In this document: piece after piece, positions 47,415-55,744 of the stretch | How the letters are laid out: the number at the start of each line of letters is the position of its first letter | Position numbering within the stretch: the first letter of the stretch is position 1 | Source of the DNA: Paraburkholderia azotifigens | GTDB lineage: Bacteria; Pseudomonadota; Gammaproteobacteria; Burkholderiales; Burkholderiaceae | DNA: 64,000 nt | NCBI RefSeq assembly: GCF_007995085.1 | Contig: NZ_VOQS01000003.1 | Coordinates: 1,302,001 to 1,366,000, forward strand | Reading direction: 5' to 3' | Program-made: the position numbers and the translations under genes | The notes under the pieces: generated by a model | Told to the model about the DNA's origin: nothing | The model's database searches: none | What the model saw: the letters and a program-made list of their open reading frames with translations, nothing else

Positions 47415-47893
47415 CGAACTTCGACCGTGCCGTAAGCGCGCAGCCCGCTATTGGGAACTGGCGTATCTGGCCTGCGGGAGCGGAGATATCGTTGCAAGTT
47501 GTCGAAGTCGAAACGGCTGACCACGGTAATGCAGCCTTCGCTGAGACGCATTTGTCCTTCTGGATGGAGGCGGAATGCACCACGTCTGATGCCGTGAATC
47601 ATGGTTGTGTCGCCGGTATTCGGGTTCCATAGAGCAAACCATTTCGTGCGATCGGTTGTACCCCAGCCGTATTCGGACCACAGATCGCGCGCCCAACCAA
47701 ATGCTCCGCCCGATTGCCGGTCGACGATATAGTACGTCCCCGTCGGAAGCGGACCGACATTTTCGCTGGCCGTTGCTTCTGGGTTATCGCGTCCCCATGT
47801 CTTGCCTGAATAGGCTGTGACAGTCCCGAATCCGGAGCACCAAAGCTCCGACCTCTCCTTGCTGTTTAAAGTGAAAGTGCAGCGTACTGGCAT
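47411..47893 (-). CDS. DUF2778 (Tlde1-type) L,D-transpeptidase-like peptidoglycan-targeting effector
   Basis: 160 residues. MPVRCTFTLN start, GPLPTGTYYIVDRQSGG at 47-63, and the catalytic region FRLHPEG (His110) and LSEGCITV (Cys121) match DUF2778, the family of type VI secretion effector Tlde1, which cuts or exchanges D-amino acids on tetrapeptide stems. No signal peptide, as expected for a secreted T6SS cargo. ATG 47893 has GGGAGG 6 bases upstream; a GTG at 47923 would add 10 residues. No VgrG, PAAR or T6SS structural gene is nearby, so it would be an orphan cargo. Codon use is less GC-rich than the neighbours, suggesting transfer. Confidence 0.85.
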   Translation of the reverse strand: MPVRCTFTLNSKERSELWCSGFGTVTAYSGKTWGRDNPEATASENVGPLPTGTYYIVDRQSGGAFGWARDLWSEYGWGTTDRTKWFALWNPNTGDTTMIHGIRRGAFRLHPEGQMRLSEGCITVVSRFDFDNLQRYLRSRRPDTPVPNSGLRAYGTVEVR

Positions 47894-48072
47894 CGTGAAC
47901 CTCCCGGTCGGATCAAAGTCCACGCTACAAACACGCGCCAGGAAACCTGTATGCGCGCCGCTTGAGAACTGTCGTTGCGTGGATCTGGTTAAGTCCCGCC
48001 CTGATGATCGGCCGGAGTCGTCCGTGCGATGTCAAGATTTGTCATCGGCGCTCGAATCACGTCATTCATGAC

Positions 48073-48121
48073 CGGATGAAAAAAACGCACGGCATCGAGC
48101 CGTGCGTTTTTCATTTCAGGC
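48073..48121. repeat. 49-bp direct repeat, copy 2, containing a terminator
   Basis: Perfect copy of 47057-47105. Here the hairpin (48082-48110) lies just past the stop of the GntR gene (minus strand) and upstream of the effector. The 179 bp between the effector start and this copy show no gene; a TTGACA on the minus strand near 48035 may belong to the effector promoter. Confidence 0.95.
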
Positions 48122-48127
48122 CTTGAT

Positions 48128-48853
48128 TCAAGCCTTTAACTTCGCCGCCGCCGCATCCTCCCGCGACTGTATCTGCAACACCGCGTCGCGCTTGTCGAGC
48201 AGATGCTGACGCAAGATCGTGCTCAACCGCTTTCCATCGCGCGCTTCCAGCGCCTTGAGCATCTCATCGTGATCGTGAATCGCGCTGTCCCACTTCGGCA
48301 TCTGAAAGTTCGAACGAAAACGCAGCGCCTGCAACCTGCGGTTCACCGCGATATACGTCTGCCGCAGCGCCGAGTTCCGCGCGGCTTCATTGATCTTGTC
48401 GTGAATCGCCTGGTTGCGGCTGTAGTACCCGGCCAGATCGTTCTGCGTGCGGCACGCGAGCATCGCGTAGTGCAGCGCCTTGATCTCGGTGAGTTCGGCG
48501 GCCGTCATGCGCTCTGCCGCGAGTTCGCCTGAAAATGCTTCAAGGCCGCTCATCAGTTCGAACGTCTCGCGCATCTCCGCTTCCGACATCTTCGACACCG
48601 ACGCACCGCGATTCGGCTCGATCTCGATCAGCCCTTCCGCCGCGAGGACCTTGAGCGCCTCGCGCAACGGCGTACGCGAAATGCCCAGCGTCTCGCACAA
48701 CTCGCGTTCGTTCAGTTTCTTGCCGGGCTCCAGCACGCCTTCGACGATGAAGCGCCGGATGTGTTCGACCACCGTGTCGTGCAAACGCTGGCGTTCGACC
48801 TTCGGCATCAGGGGAGGCGGTGTCAGACCCGCATCAATGTCCGAATTTTGCAT
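48128..48853 (-). CDS. GntR/FadR-family transcriptional regulator
   Basis: 241 residues. Winged helix about 25-90 (NERELCETLGISRTPLREALKVLAAEGL) and FCD domain about 100-225. Start at 48853 has GGAGGA a few bases upstream; the frame continues to 48925 without support. It is divergent from the aminotransferase operon. The start codon lies inside TTTTGCATACAAAA, and a perfect version, TTTTGCATGCAAAA, lies at the opposite promoter, so autorepression and control of the operon are likely. Confidence 0.88.
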   Translation of the reverse strand: MQNSDIDAGLTPPPLMPKVERQRLHDTVVEHIRRFIVEGVLEPGKKLNERELCETLGISRTPLREALKVLAAEGLIEIEPNRGASVSKMSEAEMRETFELMSGLEAFSGELAAERMTAAELTEIKALHYAMLACRTQNDLAGYYSRNQAIHDKINEAARNSALRQTYIAVNRRLQALRFRSNFQMPKWDSAIHDHDEMLKALEARDGKRLSTILRQHLLDKRDAVLQIQSREDAAAAKLKA

Positions 48854-48859
48854 ACAAAA
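48846..48859. promoter_or_regulatory. Imperfect operator over the GntR start codon
   Basis: TTTTGCATACAAAA, one base different from the perfect palindrome at 48961-48974. It covers the regulator's own ATG (48851-48853). Confidence 0.55.
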
Positions 48860-48929
48860 ATCCTCCAGCACGATTTGTACCGATTTTAAAGCAAGCAATC
48901 TTGAGCGTATTGCGAGGGTAAACACCGCC

Positions 48930-48974
48930 TTGGGATTGTCATGAATCGTTTGTTATAGTTTTTTGCATGCAAAA
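48930..48974 (+). promoter_or_regulatory. Promoter and palindromic operator of the aminotransferase operon
   Basis: Possible -35 TTGGGA (48930-48935), 18-bp spacer, -10 TATAGT (48954-48959), then the perfect 14-bp palindrome TTTTGCATGCAAAA at 48961-48974. The palindrome would cover the transcription start, a repressor position. Confidence 0.6.
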
Positions 48975-48995
48975 TTCAATCGAGGAGATCGACCG

Positions 48996-50216
48996 ATGCT
49001 GAAGCTCGACTTTCATCCCGCAGGCCGCCACTTTTTGCAGATTCCGGGTCCGAGCCCGGTGCCCGACCGCATCTTGCGGGCGATGAGCTATCCGACCATC
49101 GACCATCGCGGCCCGGAGTTCGGCGCGCTGGGCCTGAAAGTGCTGGACGGCATCAAGAAGATCTTCAAGACGCAGCAGCCGGTTGTGATCTATCCCGCGT
49201 CGGGCACGGGCGCCTGGGAAGCCGCGCTGTCCAATACGCTGAGCCCGGGCGATCACGTCCTGATGTTCGAGACGGGTCACTTCGCGACGCTGTGGAAGAA
49301 GATGGCCGAGAACCTCGGCCTGAAACCGGAGTTCCTCGGTTTGCCCGGCATCGAAGGCTGGCGGCGCGGCGTGCAGCCGCAAATGATCGAAGCGCGCCTG
49401 CGCGAAGACACGCAGCACGCGATCAAGGCCGTCTGCGTCGTGCATAACGAAACCTCGACGGGCGTCACGTCCGACATCGCCGCCGTGCGTCGTGCGATCG
49501 ACGCCGCGGGGCATCCGGCGCTGCTGCTCGTCGACACGATTTCGGGCCTTGCCTGCGCCGATTATCGTCACGATGAATGGGGCGTCGACGTCACGGTGTC
49601 CGGCTCGCAGAAGGGCTTGATGTTGCCACCCGGTATCAGCTTCAACGCCGTGTCGCCGAAGGCGATCGAAGCGGGCAAGCACGCGAAGCTGCCGCGCGCG
49701 TTCTGGGACTGGACCGAAATCATCGAAATGAACAAGAGCGGCTACTGGCCGTACACGCCGAACACGAATCTGCTGTACGGCCTGTCGGAAGCGCTCGACA
49801 TGATTCTCGGCGAAGGTCTCGACAACGTGTTCGCGCGTCACGACCGCCTGGCCGAAGCGTGCCGGCGCGCAGTGCGCGCGTGGGGGCTCGCGATTCAATG
49901 CGACGATCCGTCGGTTTATAGCCCGGTGCTGACGGGCGTGATGATGCCTGATGGCATCGATGCCGATGCGGTGCGCAAGGTCATCTACGAACGCTTCGAC
50001 ATGTCGCTCGGCACGGGCCTTGGCAAGATGAAGGGACGCATGTTCCGCATCGGGCATCTCGGCGACTGCAACGATCTCACGCTGATGGCCACGCTTGCCG
50101 GCGTCGAAATGGGCCTGCAGATAGCGGGTGTTCCCGTTGCCGCAAGCGGCTTGCCCGCGGCGATGGAGTACCTGATGTCGCAACCGAACACACCGAAACT
50201 CAAAGCAGCTGCCTGA
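48996..50216 (+). CDS. PLP aminotransferase, serine/alanine-glyoxylate type (class V)
   Basis: 406 residues. Starts MLKLDFHPAGRHFLQIPGPSPVPDRI, a class-V glyoxylate aminotransferase N-terminus. Asp180 (LLVDTISG) and Lys206 (VSGSQKGLM) bind PLP; RIGHLGD is near the C-terminus. It transfers an amino group from serine or alanine to glyoxylate, giving glycine and hydroxypyruvate or pyruvate. ATG 48996 has GAGGAG upstream; the frame open from 48963 would begin inside the operator. First gene of a four-gene operon. Confidence 0.9.
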   Translation: MLKLDFHPAGRHFLQIPGPSPVPDRILRAMSYPTIDHRGPEFGALGLKVLDGIKKIFKTQQPVVIYPASGTGAWEAALSNTLSPGDHVLMFETGHFATLWKKMAENLGLKPEFLGLPGIEGWRRGVQPQMIEARLREDTQHAIKAVCVVHNETSTGVTSDIAAVRRAIDAAGHPALLLVDTISGLACADYRHDEWGVDVTVSGSQKGLMLPPGISFNAVSPKAIEAGKHAKLPRAFWDWTEIIEMNKSGYWPYTPNTNLLYGLSEALDMILGEGLDNVFARHDRLAEACRRAVRAWGLAIQCDDPSVYSPVLTGVMMPDGIDADAVRKVIYERFDMSLGTGLGKMKGRMFRIGHLGDCNDLTLMATLAGVEMGLQIAGVPVAASGLPAAMEYLMSQPNTPKLKAAA

Positions 50217-50232
50217 GCTGCCGATATCCAGA

Positions 50233-50275
50233 CGACGAAGGAAGCGCAAACGGCGACACGTTGCTTCCTTCGTCG
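50233..50275 (+). terminator. Hairpin after the aminotransferase gene
   Basis: Perfect 13-bp inverted repeat CGACGAAGGAAGC / GCTTCCTTCGTCG with a 17-base loop, no T run. It may weaken read-through to the MFS gene or stabilise the upstream mRNA. The rest of the 251-bp gap shows nothing clear. Confidence 0.5.
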
Positions 50276-50467
50276 CTAACGCAGTGATCTTCGAAACACC
50301 CGCGCGCCCGGCCAGCGCGACGCATCGCAACGAACAGAAAGACAAAGACGCAAGCGAACCACAAACGCGACCAACGCCAACGGCAGACCCTGCAGACGGC
50401 GGCTCGCGCGGCATGAAGGCCGAACACGCCGCGTGAACAAGCCGTCCGCTAGCAACGGAGACAGACG

Positions 50468-51754
50468 ATGAAGCGGTTTCGTGTAACCAGTGCGACCAGT
50501 ATCGTTCTACTGATGCTATGCATCATGTACTTCATCACTTACCTTGACCGCGTGAACGTCAGCACGGCGGCAGCGGGCTTCGGCAAGGAGTTTCATCTTT
50601 CGCATACGGAAATCGGCCTCGTGTTCTCGGCCTTTGCGTATCCGTATCTGGTGTTTCAGATTATCGGCGGCTGGGTGAGCGACCGCTTCGGCGCGAAGCG
50701 GACGCTGATAGCGTGCGGCGCGATCTGGGCCTTCGCCACGCTGTTGACGGGCTTCGCGGGCGGCCTCGCTTCGCTGCTCTTCGCACGCGTGCTGCTCGGC
50801 TTCGGCGAAGGCGCGACGTTTCCCGCCGCGACGGCAGCGATGTCGCGCTGGGTCGCGAAAGAAAAGCGCGGCTTCGCGCAGGGCATCACGCACGCGGCGG
50901 CGCGCATCGGCAATGCTGTTGCACCTGGCGTGATCGTGCTCGTCATGACGACATGGGGCTGGCGTGAATCGTTCTATATCTGCGGTGCGTTCAGTCTGCT
51001 GTGGGTCGTCGTGTGGGCGATGACGTTCACCGAACATCCGAAAGAGCATCGCCGCATCACGCAGGCCGAACTCGACATGTTGCCCGCGCCTAAAGCAAAA
51101 GCTGCAAAATTGCCGTGGAAAGCGCTGTTCAAACGCATGGCGCCCGTGACCATCGTGTACTTCTGCTATGGCTGGACGTTGTGGCTGTTCCTCAGCTGGA
51201 TTCCGCAATACTTCCTGCATAGCTATCACCTCGATCTGAAGAAGTCGGCGGTATTCGCTTCGGCGGTGTTTTTCGCGGGCGTGATCGGCGATACGCTGGG
51301 CGGCATCGTTACGGACAAGGTCTTCGAACGCACAGGCAACCTCAAGCGCGCGCGCAGCTGGATGGTGTCGATCTGCATGCTGCTGACGCTCGCGTCGCTG
51401 GTGCCGCTGATGCTCACGCACAACCTGTATGTATCGATGGTGTGTCTGTCGGCCGGCTTCTTCTTCGCCGAGATGACGATCGGCCCGATGTGGGCCATTC
51501 CGATGGACATCGCGCCGGAATACTCAGGCACCGCGAGCGGCATGATGAACACGGGCTCGGCGCTCGCGGCGATCATTTCCCCTGTGCTGTCGGGCTATCT
51601 GATCGACACGTTCGGCAGTTGGGAATTGCCTTTCGCGGGCAGCATGCTGCTGATGGCGATCGGCGTCGTGCTCGCATTCCGCATGCAACCCGAAAGCCGT
51701 TTCGCGGTCGGCGCAGAGCCGGCTGCACAACCCGCCACGCGCTTCAATGCGTGA
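50468..51754 (+). CDS. MFS transporter, ACS family (hexuronate/galactonate-phthalate type)
   Basis: 428 residues, about twelve helices. LCIMYFITYLDRVNVSTAAA in helix 1, GWVSDRFGAKRT in loop 2-3 and LGFGEGATFPAATAAMSRW in helix 4 are ACS marks. It probably imports a hydroxy- or keto-acid used by the neighbouring enzymes. CGGAGACAGACG precedes the start. Confidence 0.9.
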   Translation: MKRFRVTSATSIVLLMLCIMYFITYLDRVNVSTAAAGFGKEFHLSHTEIGLVFSAFAYPYLVFQIIGGWVSDRFGAKRTLIACGAIWAFATLLTGFAGGLASLLFARVLLGFGEGATFPAATAAMSRWVAKEKRGFAQGITHAAARIGNAVAPGVIVLVMTTWGWRESFYICGAFSLLWVVVWAMTFTEHPKEHRRITQAELDMLPAPKAKAAKLPWKALFKRMAPVTIVYFCYGWTLWLFLSWIPQYFLHSYHLDLKKSAVFASAVFFAGVIGDTLGGIVTDKVFERTGNLKRARSWMVSICMLLTLASLVPLMLTHNLYVSMVCLSAGFFFAEMTIGPMWAIPMDIAPEYSGTASGMMNTGSALAAIISPVLSGYLIDTFGSWELPFAGSMLLMAIGVVLAFRMQPESRFAVGAEPAAQPATRFNA

Positions 51755-51777
51755 ACTTCGCCAACGTTTGACCGACT

Positions 51778-52521
51778 ATGCTGATCCGACAACTTGCCGA
51801 CGCGCGCGCCGATCACACGACGCTCGCGTCGCTTTCTCCCGAACTCATTCCCGCCGATATGAGCGCCGCGTATGCGATCCAGCACGCGTTGCTGGCGACG
51901 CGCGGCGCGCGCATCGGCGGCTGGAAAACAGGCGCGAAATCCGCCGATGGTGCGATTCAGGGCGCGCCCCTGCCTTTGACCGATTTGCATGCGGATGGCG
52001 CGCATCTGCCGCGCGCGCATTACAAGCCGCTCGGCCTCGAACTGGAAATCGCGTTTCGCTTCGGGCGCAGCTTCGAGCCTGCCGCGAACGCCTGGCATGA
52101 AGTCGAGGTGCTCGATGCAATCGAGTCGATGGCCGCGACCATCGAAATCGTTGCGAGCCGCTTTGCGCAGTGGCCCAACGTCGACAAGCTCGCGCAACTC
52201 GCGGATTTGCAGAATCACGGTGCGTTGATCGTCGGCGAGTTCACGCCGTATCGGCGCGATTTTCCGTTCGTCGCGCCGTCACTGAGCTTTGCTTTCGACG
52301 GGCAGGACGTGGTGAAGGCAACGCCTGCGAACCCGTGCGGCGATCCGCGGCGTCTGCTGACGTGGCTTGTCAATCACTGCACGCAACATCATCGGATTGC
52401 CGTGACGCCCGATATGATCCTCACGACAGGTTCGTATACGGGCATGTTCTTCCCGCAGGATGCGGGCACCGCGCACGGACAGATCGACGGGCTGGCACCC
52501 GTCAGCGTTACGCTCGAATAG
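51778..52521 (+). CDS. 2-keto-4-pentenoate hydratase-like protein (FAH superfamily)
   Basis: 247 residues, MhpD/HpcG-like. IGGWKTGAK near 48, the metal-binding LGLELEIAFRFG near 85 and IESMAATIEIV follow the pattern of 2-oxopent-4-enoate hydratases and 4-oxalocrotonate decarboxylases. It would add water to, or decarboxylate, a 2-keto enoic acid. Ribosome site weak; it starts 23 bp after the MFS stop. Family clear, exact reaction not. Confidence 0.8.
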   Translation: MLIRQLADARADHTTLASLSPELIPADMSAAYAIQHALLATRGARIGGWKTGAKSADGAIQGAPLPLTDLHADGAHLPRAHYKPLGLELEIAFRFGRSFEPAANAWHEVEVLDAIESMAATIEIVASRFAQWPNVDKLAQLADLQNHGALIVGEFTPYRRDFPFVAPSLSFAFDGQDVVKATPANPCGDPRRLLTWLVNHCTQHHRIAVTPDMILTTGSYTGMFFPQDAGTAHGQIDGLAPVSVTLE

Positions 52522-52555
52522 TCCTGTTTTCAAGCCGTTTTGTGGATTGAAGCAC

Positions 52556-55500
52556 ATGTCGAACTCCACCTTGCTCGTCAAACCGATTCATCTCGTGCCC
52601 TCGGCGGCACGCATGAGTACGCCGCTCGCGAACCGGCTGCGCAAGGAATTGCGCGGCGATGTGCTGTTCGACGCGGCGAGCCGCGGGCGCTATTCGACGG
52701 ATGCGTCGATCTATCAGATCATGCCGATCGGCGTGGCCGTACCGCGCGATCAGGACGATCTGCTGATCGCGCTCGACATTGCGCGCAGCGAGAACGTGCC
52801 GCTGCTCGCGCGCGGTGCGGGCTCGAGCCAGTGCGGGCAGACAGTCGGTGAAGCGCTCGTGATCGATACGAGCAAGTGGCTCAATCAGGTCATCGATTTC
52901 GACAAGGACAAGCGCACGGTGACGGTCGAGCCCGGCATCGTGCTCGATCATCTGAACGCGTGGCTGAAGCCGCATGGCTTGTGGTTCCCCGTGGATGTAT
53001 CGACGGCAGCGCAATGCACGATCGGCGGGATGGCGGGCAATAACTCGTGCGGTTCGCGTTCGATCGAATACGGCAACATGGTTCACAACGTCGAGGCGAT
53101 CGACGCGATTCTCGCGGACGGCACGCAGGCGCATTTTGCTTCCCTGCGCGACGCGCCGCAGGGCGTGCGCCTGCAGCAGATAGTCGAAGGCGTGAAGGCG
53201 ATTGCGCTGCGCGAGCGCGATGAGATCGTCGCGCAGGTGCCGAAGGTATTGCGCCGCGTGGCGGGCTACAACATCGATCTGTTCGATTGTCAGAACCCGC
53301 GTGCCTACACCGACGATGGCTTCGCGAACCTTTCGCATCTGCTGGTCGGCTCCGAAGGCACGCTCGCGTTCAGCCGCCAGCTGACGCTGAAGCTCGCGCC
53401 GTTGCCCGCGCACAAGACACTCGGCGTGGTGAACTTTCCGACCTTCTGGCAGGCGATGGATCTGACGCAGCACATCGTCAAGCTCAAGCCCGTTGCTGTC
53501 GAACTGGTCGATCGCACGATGATCGATCTCGCGATGAGCAATCCGGCATTCCGGCCGGTGATCGAGAAGGCGCTGGCCGGCAGGCCCGAAGCGATTCTGC
53601 TCGTCGAATTTGCGGGCGAGAACAGCGGCGAGCAGCGTGCATCGCTCAAGCAACTGACGGAACTGATGGCCGATCTCGGCCTGCCCGATTCCGTCGTGCA
53701 GATGCCCGATGCCGCCGAACAGAAGGCGCTGTGGGAAGTGCGCAAGGCCGGCCTGAACATCATGATGAGCATGAAGGGCGACGGCAAGCCGGTGTCGTTC
53801 ATCGAAGACTGCGCGGTGCCGCTCGAACATCTTGCGGAATACACAAGCCGCCTGACGGAAGTGTTTCATCGCAATGGCACGGAAGGCACGTGGTACGCGC
53901 ACGCGAGCGTCGGCACGCTGCACGTGCGGCCCATTCTCGACATGCGCCGCGACGGCGCGACGAAGATGCGTGCGATTGCCGAAGAAGCGGCGGCGCTGGT
54001 GCGCGAGTACAAGGGCGCCTATTCGGGCGAGCACGGCGACGGCCTGTGTCGCGGCGAATGGGTCGCGTGGCAATATGGTCCGCGCATCAACGGCGCGTTC
54101 AGCGAGATCAAGGCGCTATTCGATCCGGACAACCGGATGAACCCGGACAAGATCGTGCGTCCGCCGAAGATGGACGACGCGCGCAACTTCCGTTTCGCGC
54201 CCGGTTACGAGGCGCGTGCGCTGAAGCCGGCGCTCGACTGGTCGATGTGGAATGTCGAACGCGATCCGATGACGGGCGTCGAGACCGCGCCGGGGACGGG
54301 CAGCGATCTGGCGGGCGGTCTCGCGAAGGCCGTCGAGATGTGCAATAACAACGGCCATTGCCGCAAGTTCGATGCAGGCACGATGTGCCCGAGTTATCGC
54401 GTGACGAAGGACGAGCAGCACGTGACGCGCGGACGTGCGAATACATTGCGGCTTGCTTTGTCGGGTCAGCTTGGCGATGAAGGACTCGCGAGCCAGGACG
54501 TGAAGGATACGCTCGACTTGTGTGTTTCGTGCAAGGGCTGCAAGCGCGATTGCCCGACGGGCATCGACATGGCGAAGTTCAAGATCGAGGCGCGTGCCGC
54601 ATGGGTGCAAAAGCATGGCCTGCGCTTGCGAGAAAAGATGATTGCGTTCATGCCGCGCTATGCGTCTATTGCGACGAGCATGCCGGGTGTGTTCGCGTTC
54701 GCGGGCAATCTGCCGTGGATCAAGCGTGCGCTGGGCTTTGCGCCGCAGCGTTCGCTGCCGCGGTTCGTCAAGCCGTTTCTGGGCAGTGATTCTGTCAAGG
54801 CTGCTTCTTCGGGGGCAGCAGACACGCAAAAGGAAGTGCTGCTATTTGTCGATACGTTCAATAACTGCATCGAGCCGGAGAATGCGCGTGCCGCGCAACG
54901 GGTGCTCGAAGCGGCGGGTTACACCGTGCACTTCAACACGCGCGCAGGTGAACGTCCGCTTTGCTGTGGAAGAACATTCCTTGCAGCAGGCCTGGTGGAT
55001 GAAGCGAGGCGCGAGGCGCGCCGGATGCTCGATGCGTTTCGTCCGTTTATCGAACGTGGTGTGCCTGTTGTCGGGCTGGAGCCTTCGTGTCTGTTGTCGT
55101 TGCGCGATGAGTTTTTGCAGTATGGCTTTGGGGAAGAGGCCGAGCGTTTGTCGAAGCTTGCAATGTTGTTCGAGGAGTTTCTCGTGCGCGAGCATAGGGA
55201 TGGTCGGCTTAAGCTCGAGTTGAAGCCGCTTGATGGTGCTGACCAGGCGCTGGTGCATGGGCATTGTCATCAGAAAGCATTCGATGCGTTCTCGCCTGTC
55301 CAGACTGTTTTGAAGTGGATTCCTGGGTTGAAGGTGTCGACGGTTGAGTCTTCATGCTGCGGCATGGCGGGGAGCTTCGGGTACGAGGCTGAGCATTACG
55401 AGGCTTCAATGGCGATGGCCGAGTTGTCTTTGTTGCCTGCAGTGCGGAAGATCGAGGCGGGTACTGTGATGGTGGCCGACGGAACGAGTTGTCGTCATCA

Positions 55501-55567
55501 GATTCACGACGGGGCTGGGGTTCAGGCTGTGCATGTAGCTAAGGTGTTGGCTGGCGCTTTGAAATAA
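52556..55567 (+). CDS. FAD-linked oxidase fused to Fe-S (CCG) domains, YdiJ/D-2-hydroxyacid dehydrogenase type
   Basis: About 1003 residues. FAD_binding_4 domain (about 50-260: VPLLARGAGSSQCGQT, GGMAGNNSCGSRSIEYGN), FAD-oxidase C-terminal domain (about 300-540, HGDGLCRGEW), 4Fe-4S cysteines CNNNGHC and CVSCKGCKRDCPTGIDM (about 595-670), and a C-terminal heterodisulfide-reductase-like CCG domain ending with ESSCCGMAGSFGYE. Relatives oxidise D-2-hydroxyglutarate, D-lactate or similar 2-hydroxyacids and pass electrons to the respiratory chain. The start at 52556 is preferred; the frame to 52460 overlaps the hydratase. GC content drops near the 3' end. Confidence 0.9.
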   Translation: MSNSTLLVKPIHLVPSAARMSTPLANRLRKELRGDVLFDAASRGRYSTDASIYQIMPIGVAVPRDQDDLLIALDIARSENVPLLARGAGSSQCGQTVGEALVIDTSKWLNQVIDFDKDKRTVTVEPGIVLDHLNAWLKPHGLWFPVDVSTAAQCTIGGMAGNNSCGSRSIEYGNMVHNVEAIDAILADGTQAHFASLRDAPQGVRLQQIVEGVKAIALRERDEIVAQVPKVLRRVAGYNIDLFDCQNPRAYTDDGFANLSHLLVGSEGTLAFSRQLTLKLAPLPAHKTLGVVNFPTFWQAMDLTQHIVKLKPVAVELVDRTMIDLAMSNPAFRPVIEKALAGRPEAILLVEFAGENSGEQRASLKQLTELMADLGLPDSVVQMPDAAEQKALWEVRKAGLNIMMSMKGDGKPVSFIEDCAVPLEHLAEYTSRLTEVFHRNGTEGTWYAHASVGTLHVRPILDMRRDGATKMRAIAEEAAALVREYKGAYSGEHGDGLCRGEWVAWQYGPRINGAFSEIKALFDPDNRMNPDKIVRPPKMDDARNFRFAPGYEARALKPALDWSMWNVERDPMTGVETAPGTGSDLAGGLAKAVEMCNNNGHCRKFDAGTMCPSYRVTKDEQHVTRGRANTLRLALSGQLGDEGLASQDVKDTLDLCVSCKGCKRDCPTGIDMAKFKIEARAAWVQKHGLRLREKMIAFMPRYASIATSMPGVFAFAGNLPWIKRALGFAPQRSLPRFVKPFLGSDSVKAASSGAADTQKEVLLFVDTFNNCIEPENARAAQRVLEAAGYTVHFNTRAGERPLCCGRTFLAAGLVDEARREARRMLDAFRPFIERGVPVVGLEPSCLLSLRDEFLQYGFGEEAERLSKLAMLFEEFLVREHRDGRLKLELKPLDGADQALVHGHCHQKAFDAFSPVQTVLKWIPGLKVSTVESSCCGMAGSFGYEAEHYEASMAMAELSLLPAVRKIEAGTVMVADGTSCRHQIHDGAGVQAVHVAKVLAGALK

Positions 55568-55744
55568 GGGTTTTGTTGTCTGCGACGCTAGTCGCCATTC
55601 TTTGCTTTTTTGTTTTTTTGCTTTTTGCTGCGCTGGCATCCGCGGTTTGGCTTTCGCTGGCATCCGCGGTTTCGTATCGGTGCTTCAGGCGTTGCCCCTG
55701 TGCGGGGCGGCACTTACTTTCTTTGCCGCCGCAAAGAAAGTAAG

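Noticed and set aside
47107..48072. Transposon or integron gene cassette explanation for the repeat-bounded module
   Set aside because: No transposase, integrase, attC-like site or terminal inverted repeat is present; the 49-bp repeats are direct and are terminators.
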